From Bacteroidales bacterium (GTDB lineage: Bacteria > Bacteroidota > Bacteroidia > Bacteroidales > UBA932), in contig JAFUUB010000043.1 in the NCBI GenBank assembly GCA_017483985.1, positions 1 to 43,855 of the forward strand: 43,855 bases of DNA, written 5' to 3'. Shown here one piece after another: positions 33,356-40,898 of the stretch (position 1 is its first letter; each line of letters starts with the position of its first letter). Position numbers and translations under genes: made by a program. The notes below the pieces were generated by a model that had not been told where the DNA came from, did not search any database, and saw only the letters and a list, made by a program, of their open reading frames with translations.

Positions 33356-34638
33356 TATTTCAGATGATAATACAGTTCATATTCGTTTTTGCGCAGTTCG
33401 ATCTCATGGATGCTGCGGGTGTTCCGTGCGGTGTTTTCTTCGGCGATCCGCTGCAGGAGGGTCGCGGTGTCGATGATCCCGTTTTCTCGCTGCGATTCCG
33501 CTGCCCCTCGGATGTCGCTGCGCAGGGAGACGATCGCCTCGTCGTCCTGCAGGGCCTTGCGCATGCGGACGATTTCGCTGTCAAGCCGTTCATTCTGCAG
33601 GTTGTCGTTGAACGTGGCGACGTCTTTCTGGATCGCAAGTGTGCTGCGGGCATTGCCCAGTTGCCTTTTGTCCGTCCCCAGCGTGAACAGGGCACTGATG
33701 TTCCATTGCATGCGTACGCCCAGGTACGCATTCCAGGTCCAGTCCCGGCTGGTCATGCTTTTGAACATATCCAGACCCGGGTTGCCATAGTATCCCTGCG
33801 CGAAGAAACTGATGACGGGCCGAACCTGTGCGCGCAACATTTCCTCACGGGCATCGAGGGTCGCGATCCTGGCATCAAGCAGGCGGACCTCAGGCGTCGG
33901 ATTCCGACGGGACAACAGGCCCGGCTCCTCAGGAAGGACCAGATCCCGGTCGTTCAGGGGCTCGCCGATAAACGTTTCGAGCATGGCGGCGAATTGGGCG
34001 CGGGAAGCCCGGTTCTGGTCCATCTGCTGCACAAGCAGAAGGCGTTCCACTTCAATCTGGTCGAGATCGGACCGGGTTGCCAGCCCGTTCCTGTGCATGG
34101 ATTCCAGCCGGAGCCGGTTGGCGTCCAGCAAAGCTTCCGTCTCCTGGGCGATGGCATGGTTCCCGTCCAGCAGGAGGATGCTGAAGTAAATTTCGCTGAT
34201 CCGCTGCCCGACGGCGAAAAGGACGGCATCGCTGCCCAGCCGCTGCTCCTTTGCCTCCAAAGCAGATATTTTTTTGCCTGCTGCGGAAGACCCGCCGTCG
34301 AAAACTGTCTGTTGAACGTCCAACTGGATCCGGTACTGGTCTTTGGGGATACCGGGAAGGTCCAGCCCCTGCGCCGTCATCCTATCGCGGAGTTGATCCG
34401 GAAAGGAAGCTGTTGCGGATTGCCAGGTCGCCTGGCTGCTCAAGGTTACCTGGGGGATCCAGCAGCGGGAAGCCGCACGCAGGTTGTATTGTTCGCTTTG
34501 GTCAATGAGGTCGTACCGGGCGACTTCGGGATAATGCGACAGGGCTTTCTGCCGGCATTCCTCGAGGGTGAGTTGCTGGCCCATGGCGGGGAGCGATGCC
34601 CCGATCAGGCATACCAGGGCGATGGACGCATGTCTCAT
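33355..34638 (-). CDS. TolC-family outer membrane efflux protein
   Basis: A 427-residue exported protein with signal peptide ending near AMGQ and the TolC-type internal duplication of long helices (LTLEECRQKALSHYPEVARYD; then IATLDAREEMLRAQVRPVISFFAQGYYGNPG). It forms the trimeric channel through the outer membrane for drugs or toxic small molecules. The E. coli ybhGFSR cluster lacks its own channel gene; this operon includes one. Its ATG overlaps the stop of the TetR gene by four bases (34635-34638), which ties its translation to that of the repressor. Confidence 0.9.
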   Translation of the reverse strand: MRHASIALVCLIGASLPAMGQQLTLEECRQKALSHYPEVARYDLIDQSEQYNLRAASRCWIPQVTLSSQATWQSATASFPDQLRDRMTAQGLDLPGIPKDQYRIQLDVQQTVFDGGSSAAGKKISALEAKEQRLGSDAVLFAVGQRISEIYFSILLLDGNHAIAQETEALLDANRLRLESMHRNGLATRSDLDQIEVERLLLVQQMDQNRASRAQFAAMLETFIGEPLNDRDLVLPEEPGLLSRRNPTPEVRLLDARIATLDAREEMLRAQVRPVISFFAQGYYGNPGLDMFKSMTSRDWTWNAYLGVRMQWNISALFTLGTDKRQLGNARSTLAIQKDVATFNDNLQNERLDSEIVRMRKALQDDEAIVSLRSDIRGAAESQRENGIIDTATLLQRIAEENTARNTRSIHEIELRKNEYELYYHLK

Positions 34639-35210
34639 AATCCGAGTCTTTTTAAGATGGTCGTGATGTTTTCCTGCTTTACCGCCTCCAGATAGGCCTT
34701 CCGCCCTTTTTTGGTCATGCCGGTTTTCTCGATGACGGGATAGGTCAGGAACGGCAGGACATTGAGCGCCAGGATGTCCATCAGCAGATGCCGGACATCG
34801 AAATCGATTTCTTCCTGCGTGTGCCGCAGGGCGGCTACCACCTGGGGATAGACATGCTCTGCAAACGATCGGTCAATCTGTCCGATCTCGGTAACGAGGA
34901 ACCGGGGCAGCAGCGGGTTGGCCGTCAGGAAGTCGAAATGGGCGGCGATTCCTTTTTCCATCCGTTCTTTCAGAGGCAGGCTTGCATCGGAAAAAATGCT
35001 GAGGATGGATTGGGCCAGCAACGAGGACTTTTCCGTGATGATGCGGTCGAACAACTGCTTTTTTGTCCGGAAGTAATAGTGGAGCATGGCGTGGGTGACG
35101 CCGGCCCTTTCGGCGATCCGGACCGTCCGGGCCCCCGCGAACCCTTTCTCCAGGAATTCTTCTTCCGCGACACGCAGGATGTTCGCCTCCGTAGAATGGT
35201 CTTTCTTCAT
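34635..35210 (-). CDS. TetR-family repressor of the efflux operon (CecR-like position)
   Basis: A 191-residue regulator. The N-terminal helix-turn-helix is plain (ILRVAEEEFLEKGFAGARTVRIAERAGVTHAMLHYYFRTKKQLF split over residues 8-51), followed by an all-helical ligand domain. The ATG at 35210 is chosen because the protein then starts MKKDHSTEANIL, just before the DNA-binding domain, and because two inverted repeats lie directly upstream; the longer frame passes through these sites. It is first in the efflux operon, as CecR (YbiH) is for ybhGFSR in E. coli. It probably represses the whole unit including itself until a drug-like ligand binds. Confidence 0.9.
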   Translation of the reverse strand: MKKDHSTEANILRVAEEEFLEKGFAGARTVRIAERAGVTHAMLHYYFRTKKQLFDRIITEKSSLLAQSILSIFSDASLPLKERMEKGIAAHFDFLTANPLLPRFLVTEIGQIDRSFAEHVYPQVVAALRHTQEEIDFDVRHLLMDILALNVLPFLTYPVIEKTGMTKKGRKAYLEAVKQENITTILKRLGL

Positions 35211-35214
35211 ATTA

Positions 35215-35243
35215 TAAACAAATATGTTTAACAATACTGTTAA
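35215..35243. promoter_or_regulatory. Two adjoining inverted repeats, predicted TetR operators
   Basis: TAAACA-N4-TGTTTA at 35215-35230 and TTAACA-N4-TGTTAA at 35228-35243 share the plan TWAACA-N4-TGTTWA and overlap by three bases, with centres 13 bp apart. They lie immediately before the TetR ATG and downstream of its predicted promoter. Confidence 0.65.
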
Positions 35244-35309
35244 TATTAATATGCAAATTATTAAATAGTTAACACCATGTAATTCGTAAAAATCAGGGTA
35301 TTGATACGG

Positions 35310-35339
35310 CAAAGATACAGCAAATTTCCATAAAAACAA
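35310..35339 (-). promoter_or_regulatory. Promoter of the TetR-efflux operon
   Basis: On the minus strand TTG (35339-35337), 19 bases, then TATCTTTG (35317-35310). The predicted leader is about 95 bases and includes both inverted repeats. Nothing else is seen in 35244-35309 except AT-rich sequence. Confidence 0.6.
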
Positions 35340-35422
35340 GCCTTTGCCTGAAAGGATTGCCTCTATATTGCCTGCTGCCCGTGCCGGGCTGGGTTATGAT
35401 TTGTCCGATTGTGTTAGCGGTA

Positions 35423-35475
35423 GCGGGCAGATTTGTCATATTCGTTTTCCGAACGAATGTGACAAATCTGCCCGC
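35423..35475. repeat. 53-bp near-perfect palindrome between the efflux and esterase units
   Basis: A 24-bp stem: 35423-35438 pairs perfectly with 35460-35475, one T-G pair (35439/35459), then 35440-35446 with 35452-35458, around a 5-base loop TTCCG. No T run follows on either strand, so it is not a standard terminator. It sits in a 339-base gap (35211-35549) that has no gene; the rest of the gap holds the TetR promoter, the operators and, near 35517-35531, a small GC hairpin next to the esterase stop. Confidence 0.85.
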
Positions 35476-35549
35476 AAGCAGTACTGAGCGATGATTACCT
35501 GATGATCATCGGGTCCGCCGTCTCGGCGGCTTCTTCGGTTGATGCGCCG

Positions 35550-36917
35550 CTATCTTCTTCGGCCGCCCTGGGGCTGAGGCATCTCGGGTGCGGTAAGCAC
35601 CTGGGCGTTCATCCATTCGAAGATGTTGGCATGTCCCTGGGGAGCGACGGATCCGCCGCCGTCGTTGCTGGGCTTTACGTCCGTGGCACTCTGTTCCTGG
35701 GACTTGGTGACTGCGTCATTGAACAGGTAGCACCAGGAGAAGTGGCCCATGAGCTTCTGGCCGGGGTTGTCGATACCCTGTACGTTCTCGAACAGGGACA
35801 TCCATACATTCTTGGCGCCGGCCTTGACCAGGCGCTGGAACGTCGGGATGCAGTGGGTCTTGGGGTCGACGGTCGTGTCGTCATAGGACTGGACGATCCA
35901 GATGTTCTCTTCGGCGAGCTGCTGGATCTGGACGTCGGAGATATACTGGTCCATGTACGCCTCGCAGGTCGGATAGGCGGCCGCGAAGAACTTGGGATGG
36001 CGGATCAGCATGTTCATGGTCATGTAACCGCCGTTGGAGCATCCGCCCAGATAGATGCGGTTGCGGTCCACATCCGGATTCTGGCCGATGTAGTAATCGA
36101 TGCAGGACTTCAGGACGTCGGAATACAGGGAAGGATATTCGCCGTGACCGAAACCATGGACCGTGCCCATCCACATGGTCGGGCACTGGACGGAGAGGAC
36201 GTAGGCGCCGGTGGCACCGCCTTCCGTGGTGAAGTGCGACTGGATCTGCGGGCGGATCAGGGAAACGACCTCGTTGCCGAGGAGGGTGATGGAAACGTCG
36301 ATGCCGCCTTCTCCGCCGCCGTGCAGCCAGATGATCAGCGGGTTGGCCTTTCCGTCGCCTTTGAGGGACCAGGGTTCATATGCGGCATAAGTCAGCGTTT
36401 CGTCCCCGACCTTGCCGGTCGACTTGCCCGTGAAGGAGCCTTTGTTGAAATAGTCGGCTTCGGAGAGGAAGTCCGTAAGGGCCTTGTCGGTCCCGCACTC
36501 GATCGCCGTGTATTTCTGCTTACCGACTTTCAGCACCTTGCCCTGTTTGAGGCCGACTTTGACAGAATACTCCTGCCGCCAGACATTGCCGGCCTTGGAC
36601 AGGCCGAGGCCGCGGCCGGATGCCTTCTCCAGCCCCAGCGCGAGGTATTCGCCTTCCGGGTTGAAGGCACCCCTGGCGTCTGACGGATAGACGGATATGA
36701 CATTGCGGTCCGTACCGTTGGTGTTGACGGCAAATACGGACGGATCCGGGTTTACGAGCCGGAACTCCGGCTTGACCACCACGAGGTTGACGGCCGTGGA
36801 GGCTTCATAGGTGGTCACCCCGACGACCTGGGGTTCCATCTTCAGGGTCTGTGCATGGGCGGAAAGGGCTGCGGTCCCTGCCACGAGCAACGCTGCGAAA
36901 AGTTTGATGCGGTTCAT
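35550..36917 (-). CDS. Secreted alpha/beta-hydrolase esterase, downstream copy
   Basis: A 455-residue exported protein with a signal peptide (to about AHAQ, residue 23), an N-terminal region (about 24-130) of beta strands that may be the Ig-like domain found in EstA-type esterases, and a catalytic domain. The oxyanion region is WLHGGGEGG (about 197-205), the nucleophile Ser294 is in GGCSNGG, Asp346 or Asp347 in SYDDTT and His392 in MGHFSW complete the triad. It likely cuts ester bonds of plant or other glycan side groups or peptides outside the inner membrane. ATG 36917 is used; a TTG three codons earlier is unlikely. Its neighbour upstream is a close paralogue. Confidence 0.85.
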   Translation of the reverse strand: MNRIKLFAALLVAGTAALSAHAQTLKMEPQVVGVTTYEASTAVNLVVVKPEFRLVNPDPSVFAVNTNGTDRNVISVYPSDARGAFNPEGEYLALGLEKASGRGLGLSKAGNVWRQEYSVKVGLKQGKVLKVGKQKYTAIECGTDKALTDFLSEADYFNKGSFTGKSTGKVGDETLTYAAYEPWSLKGDGKANPLIIWLHGGGEGGIDVSITLLGNEVVSLIRPQIQSHFTTEGGATGAYVLSVQCPTMWMGTVHGFGHGEYPSLYSDVLKSCIDYYIGQNPDVDRNRIYLGGCSNGGYMTMNMLIRHPKFFAAAYPTCEAYMDQYISDVQIQQLAEENIWIVQSYDDTTVDPKTHCIPTFQRLVKAGAKNVWMSLFENVQGIDNPGQKLMGHFSWCYLFNDAVTKSQEQSATDVKPSNDGGGSVAPQGHANIFEWMNAQVLTAPEMPQPQGGRRR

Positions 36918-36935
36918 TTTATACAATTTTTTGGA

Positions 36936-38297
36936 TTACCGGGAATTTCTGGCGGGGATGACGACGTCGGTGAGTTTCTGGGCGTTCATCCATTCGAAAA
37001 GGTTGTTGAAACCCTGGGGTGCGACAGAGCCGCCGCCGTTGTTCGAGGGCTTCATGTCTGCGGTCGACTGCTCCTGGGCGGCCGTGACCTGGTCGTTGAA
37101 AACATAGACCCAGGAGAAGTGGCCCATGAGCCGCTGTCCGGGCGTATCCGTTCCGGTCACGTTCTCGAACATGGAGATCCAGACGTTCTTGGCGCCGGCT
37201 TCCATGAGGCGCTTGTAGGTGGGGATGCAATACTCGGCCGGCCGGACCGTCGTATCGTCGAAAGACTGGACGAACCAGATGTTCTCGCCGGCCAGCTGCC
37301 GGATCTGGGTGTCGGAGATGTTGACGTCGGCATAGGCCTCGCAGGTCGGGTAGGCGGCCGCAAAGAAGCCGGGGTTCCTCAGGACCATGTTCATGGTCAT
37401 GTAGCCGCCGTTCGAGCAGCCGCCGATATAGATGCGGTACGGATCGACATCGGGGTTCTGCTCAAGATAATGGTCGATGCAGGATTTCAGGACGTCGGAA
37501 TAGAGCGACGGATAGGATCCGCTGCCGAAGCCCTTGGCCGTACCCATCCACATGGTCGGGCACTGGACGGCAAGGACATAGGCGCCCTTTTCGCCGCCCT
37601 CGGTCGTGAAATGCGACTGGATGTCGTTGCGGATCAGGGCGACGACCTCGTTGCCCATCAGTTCGATGGAGACGTCGGTACCGCCTTCGCCCATTCCGTG
37701 GAGCCAGATGATCAGCGGATTCCGTTTCCCGTCGATGCGCAGGGCTTCGGGTTCATAGGCACCGTAGGTCAGGGTCTCGTCCCCGGGACGGCCGGTGGAA
37801 GGTCCGGTGAATGTCCCGCGGCGGAAGAAATCCGACTCGGACAGGAAGTTGCGGAGGGCGTGGCTGGTCGCGCACTCGACGGCGGTGTATTTCTGCCCTC
37901 CGGCCCGGATGCTCTTGCCCGGCTTGAGGGCGACTTTCACGGGATAAGCGGTACTCCAGGTCCCCATGCCCCGGGAAACCAGCGGTGCGACCCCGCGCTC
38001 GCGGCTGACTTCCAGGCCGAAGGCGAGGTAGTCGCCGTTGTCGGTCCATTCACCGCGGTCGTCGCAGGTATAGACGATCTTGACGTTTCTCGCAACGCCG
38101 TTGGTCTCGACGGTAAACACCGACGGATCCAGGACGTCGAGCTTCTGTTCGGGTTTGACAACCACGAGATTGACAGAGGTGGAAGCCTCATAGGCCGTAA
38201 TGCGCACGACCTGGTGGGTCATCTTCAGGGTCTGTGCGCCCGCCGTAGCGGCAAGGGTCATTGCCAGGGCGGCAAGCAGGGTTTTAGTGCTGTTCAT
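36936..38297 (-). CDS. Secreted alpha/beta-hydrolase esterase, upstream copy
   Basis: A 453-residue paralogue of the gene that follows 18 bases downstream. It has the same layout: signal peptide to about AGAQ, N-terminal beta domain, oxyanion motif WLHGMGEGG, nucleophile Ser295 in GGCSNGG, Asp347 or Asp348 in SFDDTT and His393 in MGHFSW. Long identical stretches (YPSLYSDVLKSCID, FAAAYPTCEAY, GGGSVAPQG) show a tandem duplication. The second glycine of HGGG is Met here, which may alter substrate choice. The start at 38297 gives the signal peptide; the in-frame extension upstream crosses the -7 box. Confidence 0.85.
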   Translation of the reverse strand: MNSTKTLLAALAMTLAATAGAQTLKMTHQVVRITAYEASTSVNLVVVKPEQKLDVLDPSVFTVETNGVARNVKIVYTCDDRGEWTDNGDYLAFGLEVSRERGVAPLVSRGMGTWSTAYPVKVALKPGKSIRAGGQKYTAVECATSHALRNFLSESDFFRRGTFTGPSTGRPGDETLTYGAYEPEALRIDGKRNPLIIWLHGMGEGGTDVSIELMGNEVVALIRNDIQSHFTTEGGEKGAYVLAVQCPTMWMGTAKGFGSGSYPSLYSDVLKSCIDHYLEQNPDVDPYRIYIGGCSNGGYMTMNMVLRNPGFFAAAYPTCEAYADVNISDTQIRQLAGENIWFVQSFDDTTVRPAEYCIPTYKRLMEAGAKNVWISMFENVTGTDTPGQRLMGHFSWVYVFNDQVTAAQEQSTADMKPSNNGGGSVAPQGFNNLFEWMNAQKLTDVVIPARNSR

Positions 38298-38329
38298 ATC
38301 AGAAGATTTGGTTTGTCGGTTATGCTTTA

Positions 38330-38337
38330 CAAAAATA
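38330..38337 (-). promoter_or_regulatory. -7 box of the esterase pair
   Basis: The minus strand reads TATTTTTG, matching TAnnTTTG, 32 bases before the upstream esterase ATG. No TTG at the -33 position. The two esterase genes are then likely one transcript. Confidence 0.45.
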
Positions 38338-38495
38338 ACAGAATATCCGATATGGACATACACCCTTCCCGTCAAAGAAGTCCGGCGTGAACGTTCTGTC
38401 AAAAAAATTGACGATTGGGTTTAAGCCTTGGGCGGAAGTAGGTGCATTTCTTGCTTTTGTTGAGGCGGAATGGAAGGCTTATCGGAAATAATGCG

Positions 38496-38503
38496 TACCT
38501 TTG
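38496..38503 (+). promoter_or_regulatory. -7 box of the cytidylate-kinase-like gene
   Basis: TACCTTTG matches TAnnTTTG, 40 bases before the ATG at 38544. No good -33 element. The gap 38298-38543 otherwise holds no gene that I can support. Confidence 0.5.
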
Positions 38504-38543
38504 CTTGGCTATTCTTCCATAAATCCTGTAATATTATCCAGCC

Positions 38544-39188
38544 ATGAAGACAGACCAGAAATTCGTCATCACGATTGCCCGTGAGCTTGGCTCCGGCGGG
38601 CGGACCATCGGCCGGAAACTCGCCGCCCGCCTGGGCGTCCGGTACAGCGACAAGGACCTGATCAACACCCTGGTCAAGGAATTCAACCTCTCCGTCGGGG
38701 AGATCGAGCGCATCAAGGGCCGCCGCAGCAACTGGCTGACCGATTTCCTGGAGCGGATCGCCCCGCTTCCCACGACGGATACGCACCTGGGCGCCAACGG
38801 CGACGAGTTCGTCCGGGAGGTGACTTCGGATACGCTCTATGCCGCTGAGTGTGAGGTCCTGAAGGACCTGGTCAAGGAAGAATCGCTGGTCATCGCCGGC
38901 CGTTCTGCCTTCTTTATCCTGGACGGACATCCCAACAAGGTCGACATCCTGATCGTCTCCGAAATGAAGAACCGGATCGCCCGGGTGATGGAGCGTTACG
39001 ACGTCGATGAGAAGACGGCCGTCGCCAAGATCAAGGAGGCGGATGCCCAGCGCGAGAATTTCGTGAAGCATTATGCCAAGGTCAGCCGGTACGACGCCCG
39101 CAACTACGACATGACGCTTTACGCCGACGAGATCTCCGAAGACGATGCCGTTGAACTGATCCTGCAATACATTAAAATGAAACCCTAG
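38544..39188 (+). CDS. Cytidylate kinase-like family protein
   Basis: A 214-residue P-loop protein. The N-terminus ITIARELGSGGRTIGRKLAARLG carries a GSGGRTIG phosphate loop, which differs from the classic GxxGxGK, as is usual for this family. SDKDLI follows, then VIAGRSAFFILD and a lid-like segment with RIARVMERYDVDEKTAVAKIKE and the Arg-rich QRENFVKHYAKVSRYDARNYDM. These are marks of the cytidylate_kin2 group, common in Bacteroidetes and distinct from housekeeping Cmk. It may phosphorylate nucleotides, but the substrate is not known. The lipoprotein gene starts 3 bases after it. Confidence 0.85.
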   Translation: MKTDQKFVITIARELGSGGRTIGRKLAARLGVRYSDKDLINTLVKEFNLSVGEIERIKGRRSNWLTDFLERIAPLPTTDTHLGANGDEFVREVTSDTLYAAECEVLKDLVKEESLVIAGRSAFFILDGHPNKVDILIVSEMKNRIARVMERYDVDEKTAVAKIKEADAQRENFVKHYAKVSRYDARNYDMTLYADEISEDDAVELILQYIKMKP

Positions 39189-39191
39189 TTT

Positions 39192-40082
39192 ATGCAAATG
39201 AAAAACTTCTGTCTGACCGCCGTCTGGGCGGTCTTGTGCATTTCGCTCGTCTCTTCTTGCAAACAGGCCGCCGGCCCCATGCAGATGGATACCTTCCGCC
39301 AGGCGGATTCCCTGGCGCATGTTCGTCTCTCCTTCGATATCGAACTCCCCGCAGGGAAGACCCCTGCCGCCGCCGTCATGCGTACCCGGCTCCAGGAAGT
39401 CCTCGACAACCGGCTCAGCAGCGCCACCTCTTTCGAAGGCGACCGCCTGTTCGAGCCTTTCAGCGGCGACCGATCCGATACGCAGGCTTATGCCGGCTAT
39501 TATTTCACGGAACTGATGGACAAGATGTCGGAGCAGCTGGATGCGGATGTGAACGAACGTCTGACCTACATGCAGGAGGACCCCTCTTTTACGGAAGAAG
39601 ACATGTCCCGTTTCCTCGCCGAGATCCCGGACTGGGAATATGATTATACCCTGAAGGTCCTCGACCAGACGCCGAAATATATCGTATTCCATTCCCAGGA
39701 TTATACCTATCTGGGCGGAGCCCATGGCGGCGTCGGCGGAGACGGATGCCTGACTTTCAGCAAGAAAGACGGCTCCTTCGTGGAGAAACTGATCGACCGC
39801 TCGCAGGAAGATGCCATGCAGCCGCTGCTGGTCGCCGGCCTGCTGCGGTACTACAAGGAGATGGATGTCGAGATGTCCGAAGCGGAGTTGCTGGACAACC
39901 TGATGATCGAAAACCGCCACATCCCGCTCCCGACCTGGGAACCCTATCCGACCGCGGAGGGCCTGGTCTTCACCTATCATCAGTACGAGATTGCCAGCTA
40001 TGCTGAGGGCATGCCCGCCTTCACGGTACCGTATGAGGAGATCCAGCCGTACCTGACCGAAACGTTCCGGCAACTTTTGTAA
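39192..40082 (+). CDS. Lipoprotein with DUF4163/DUF3298 (RsiV-like) domains
   Basis: A 296-residue protein with a lipoprotein signal ending in LVSSC (Cys23 from the first Met). The YTYLGGAHGG motif and the C-terminal YEIASYAEGMPAFTVPYEEI match the DUF3298 region of RsiV-like proteins. In Bacillus RsiV is an anti-sigma factor that binds lysozyme; here there is no cytoplasmic anti-sigma part and no sigma gene near, so the domain is probably used as an envelope sensor or binding protein. The alternative start at 39198 would only drop two residues. It has no apparent promoter of its own. Confidence 0.85.
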   Translation: MQMKNFCLTAVWAVLCISLVSSCKQAAGPMQMDTFRQADSLAHVRLSFDIELPAGKTPAAAVMRTRLQEVLDNRLSSATSFEGDRLFEPFSGDRSDTQAYAGYYFTELMDKMSEQLDADVNERLTYMQEDPSFTEEDMSRFLAEIPDWEYDYTLKVLDQTPKYIVFHSQDYTYLGGAHGGVGGDGCLTFSKKDGSFVEKLIDRSQEDAMQPLLVAGLLRYYKEMDVEMSEAELLDNLMIENRHIPLPTWEPYPTAEGLVFTYHQYEIASYAEGMPAFTVPYEEIQPYLTETFRQLL

Positions 40083-40091
40083 CGTTCCACC

Positions 40092-40123
40092 TTTGGGGAT
40101 TCCGCCGGGAAAGGTTATTTTTG
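40092..40123 (+). promoter_or_regulatory. Promoter of the thioesterase operon, close to the start codon
   Basis: TTTG (40092-40095), 20 bases, then TATTTTTG (40116-40123): full consensus. The ATG at 40133 follows only 9 bases after the -7 box, so the leader is predicted to be just a few bases. Confidence 0.7.
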
Positions 40124-40132
40124 CACCCGATT

Positions 40133-40897
40133 ATGGAAAAACACTTGGAAGCGATCATTACCCCTGAGAGCAAGGTGGTCCTCCGCCAGGCCATCCGTTG
40201 CTATGATGTCGACGGGGCCATGCGGCTGAAACCGGCTGCTTTCATGGACCTGGCCCAGGAGATGGCCTACATCGCTGCGGACCTGATGCATTTCGGCTAT
40301 GATGAATTGCAGCAGGAAGGCAAGGCCTGGGTCCTGTCCCGGATGCATTTCACCTTTACCGACGTTCCTTCGTGGCGTGACGAAGTCGAGATCCAGACCT
40401 GGCACAAAGGCCCTTCCGGGCCCTTCTATCTGAGGGACTTCCGGATCAACGACCTCCAGGGAAACCCCAAGGTGCTCGGGACGAGCTCCTGGGTCATCCT
40501 GGACGTGCGGGAGCGCCGGATGTGCCGGACCTCCGAGGTGACGGAAATGATCCCGGAATCCACGGTCTGCCACGATTTCGCCATCGAGGCGCCGGCGGAG
40601 AAGGTGGCGATGCCGCGCGGCATCCAGCCCGAGACCGTCGCTTCCCACCGGGTGGGATATGCCGACGTGGACCTGCTGGGCCATACCAACAACGCCCGCT
40701 ACGTTGTCTGGGCGATGGACTGCATCGACTACGACCAGGTCGCATCCCGTCCCATCCGGGACCTGTGGGTCAATTTCAACCATGAGACCCGGGCGGGGGA
40801 GACCGTGACCCTGTTCCGCCACCAGGAAGGGGATACCTATTATATCGAAGGCAAGGTCGATGACCATCAGGCCTTCTGTGTCAAGATACAATTCTGA
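40133..40897 (+). CDS. Acyl-ACP thioesterase family protein
   Basis: A 254-residue protein with two hotdog folds. The first contains CYDVDGAMRLKPAAFMDLAQEMA, the second has VGYADVDLLGHTNNARYVVWAMDCI, where Asp, Asn and His match the thioesterase active-site pattern (D-x-x-G-H-x-N). It fits the bacterial FatA/FatB-like acyl-ACP thioesterases, which release free fatty acids from the acyl carrier protein. The ATG at 40133 is chosen because the upstream TTG at 40121 is inside the -7 box. It heads a tight run of genes with 1-base spacing to the AspT-type transporter. Confidence 0.9.
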   Translation: MEKHLEAIITPESKVVLRQAIRCYDVDGAMRLKPAAFMDLAQEMAYIAADLMHFGYDELQQEGKAWVLSRMHFTFTDVPSWRDEVEIQTWHKGPSGPFYLRDFRINDLQGNPKVLGTSSWVILDVRERRMCRTSEVTEMIPESTVCHDFAIEAPAEKVAMPRGIQPETVASHRVGYADVDLLGHTNNARYVVWAMDCIDYDQVASRPIRDLWVNFNHETRAGETVTLFRHQEGDTYYIEGKVDDHQAFCVKIQF

Positions 40898-40898
40898 T

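Noticed and set aside
35211..35339. Longer TetR start at 35339
   Set aside because: The extra 43 residues cross the promoter and operator sequences and look like AT-rich noncoding DNA.
35423..35475. Rho-independent terminator of the esterase genes
   Set aside because: The stem is strong, but no T run follows on either strand and it lies 75 bases beyond the esterase stop.
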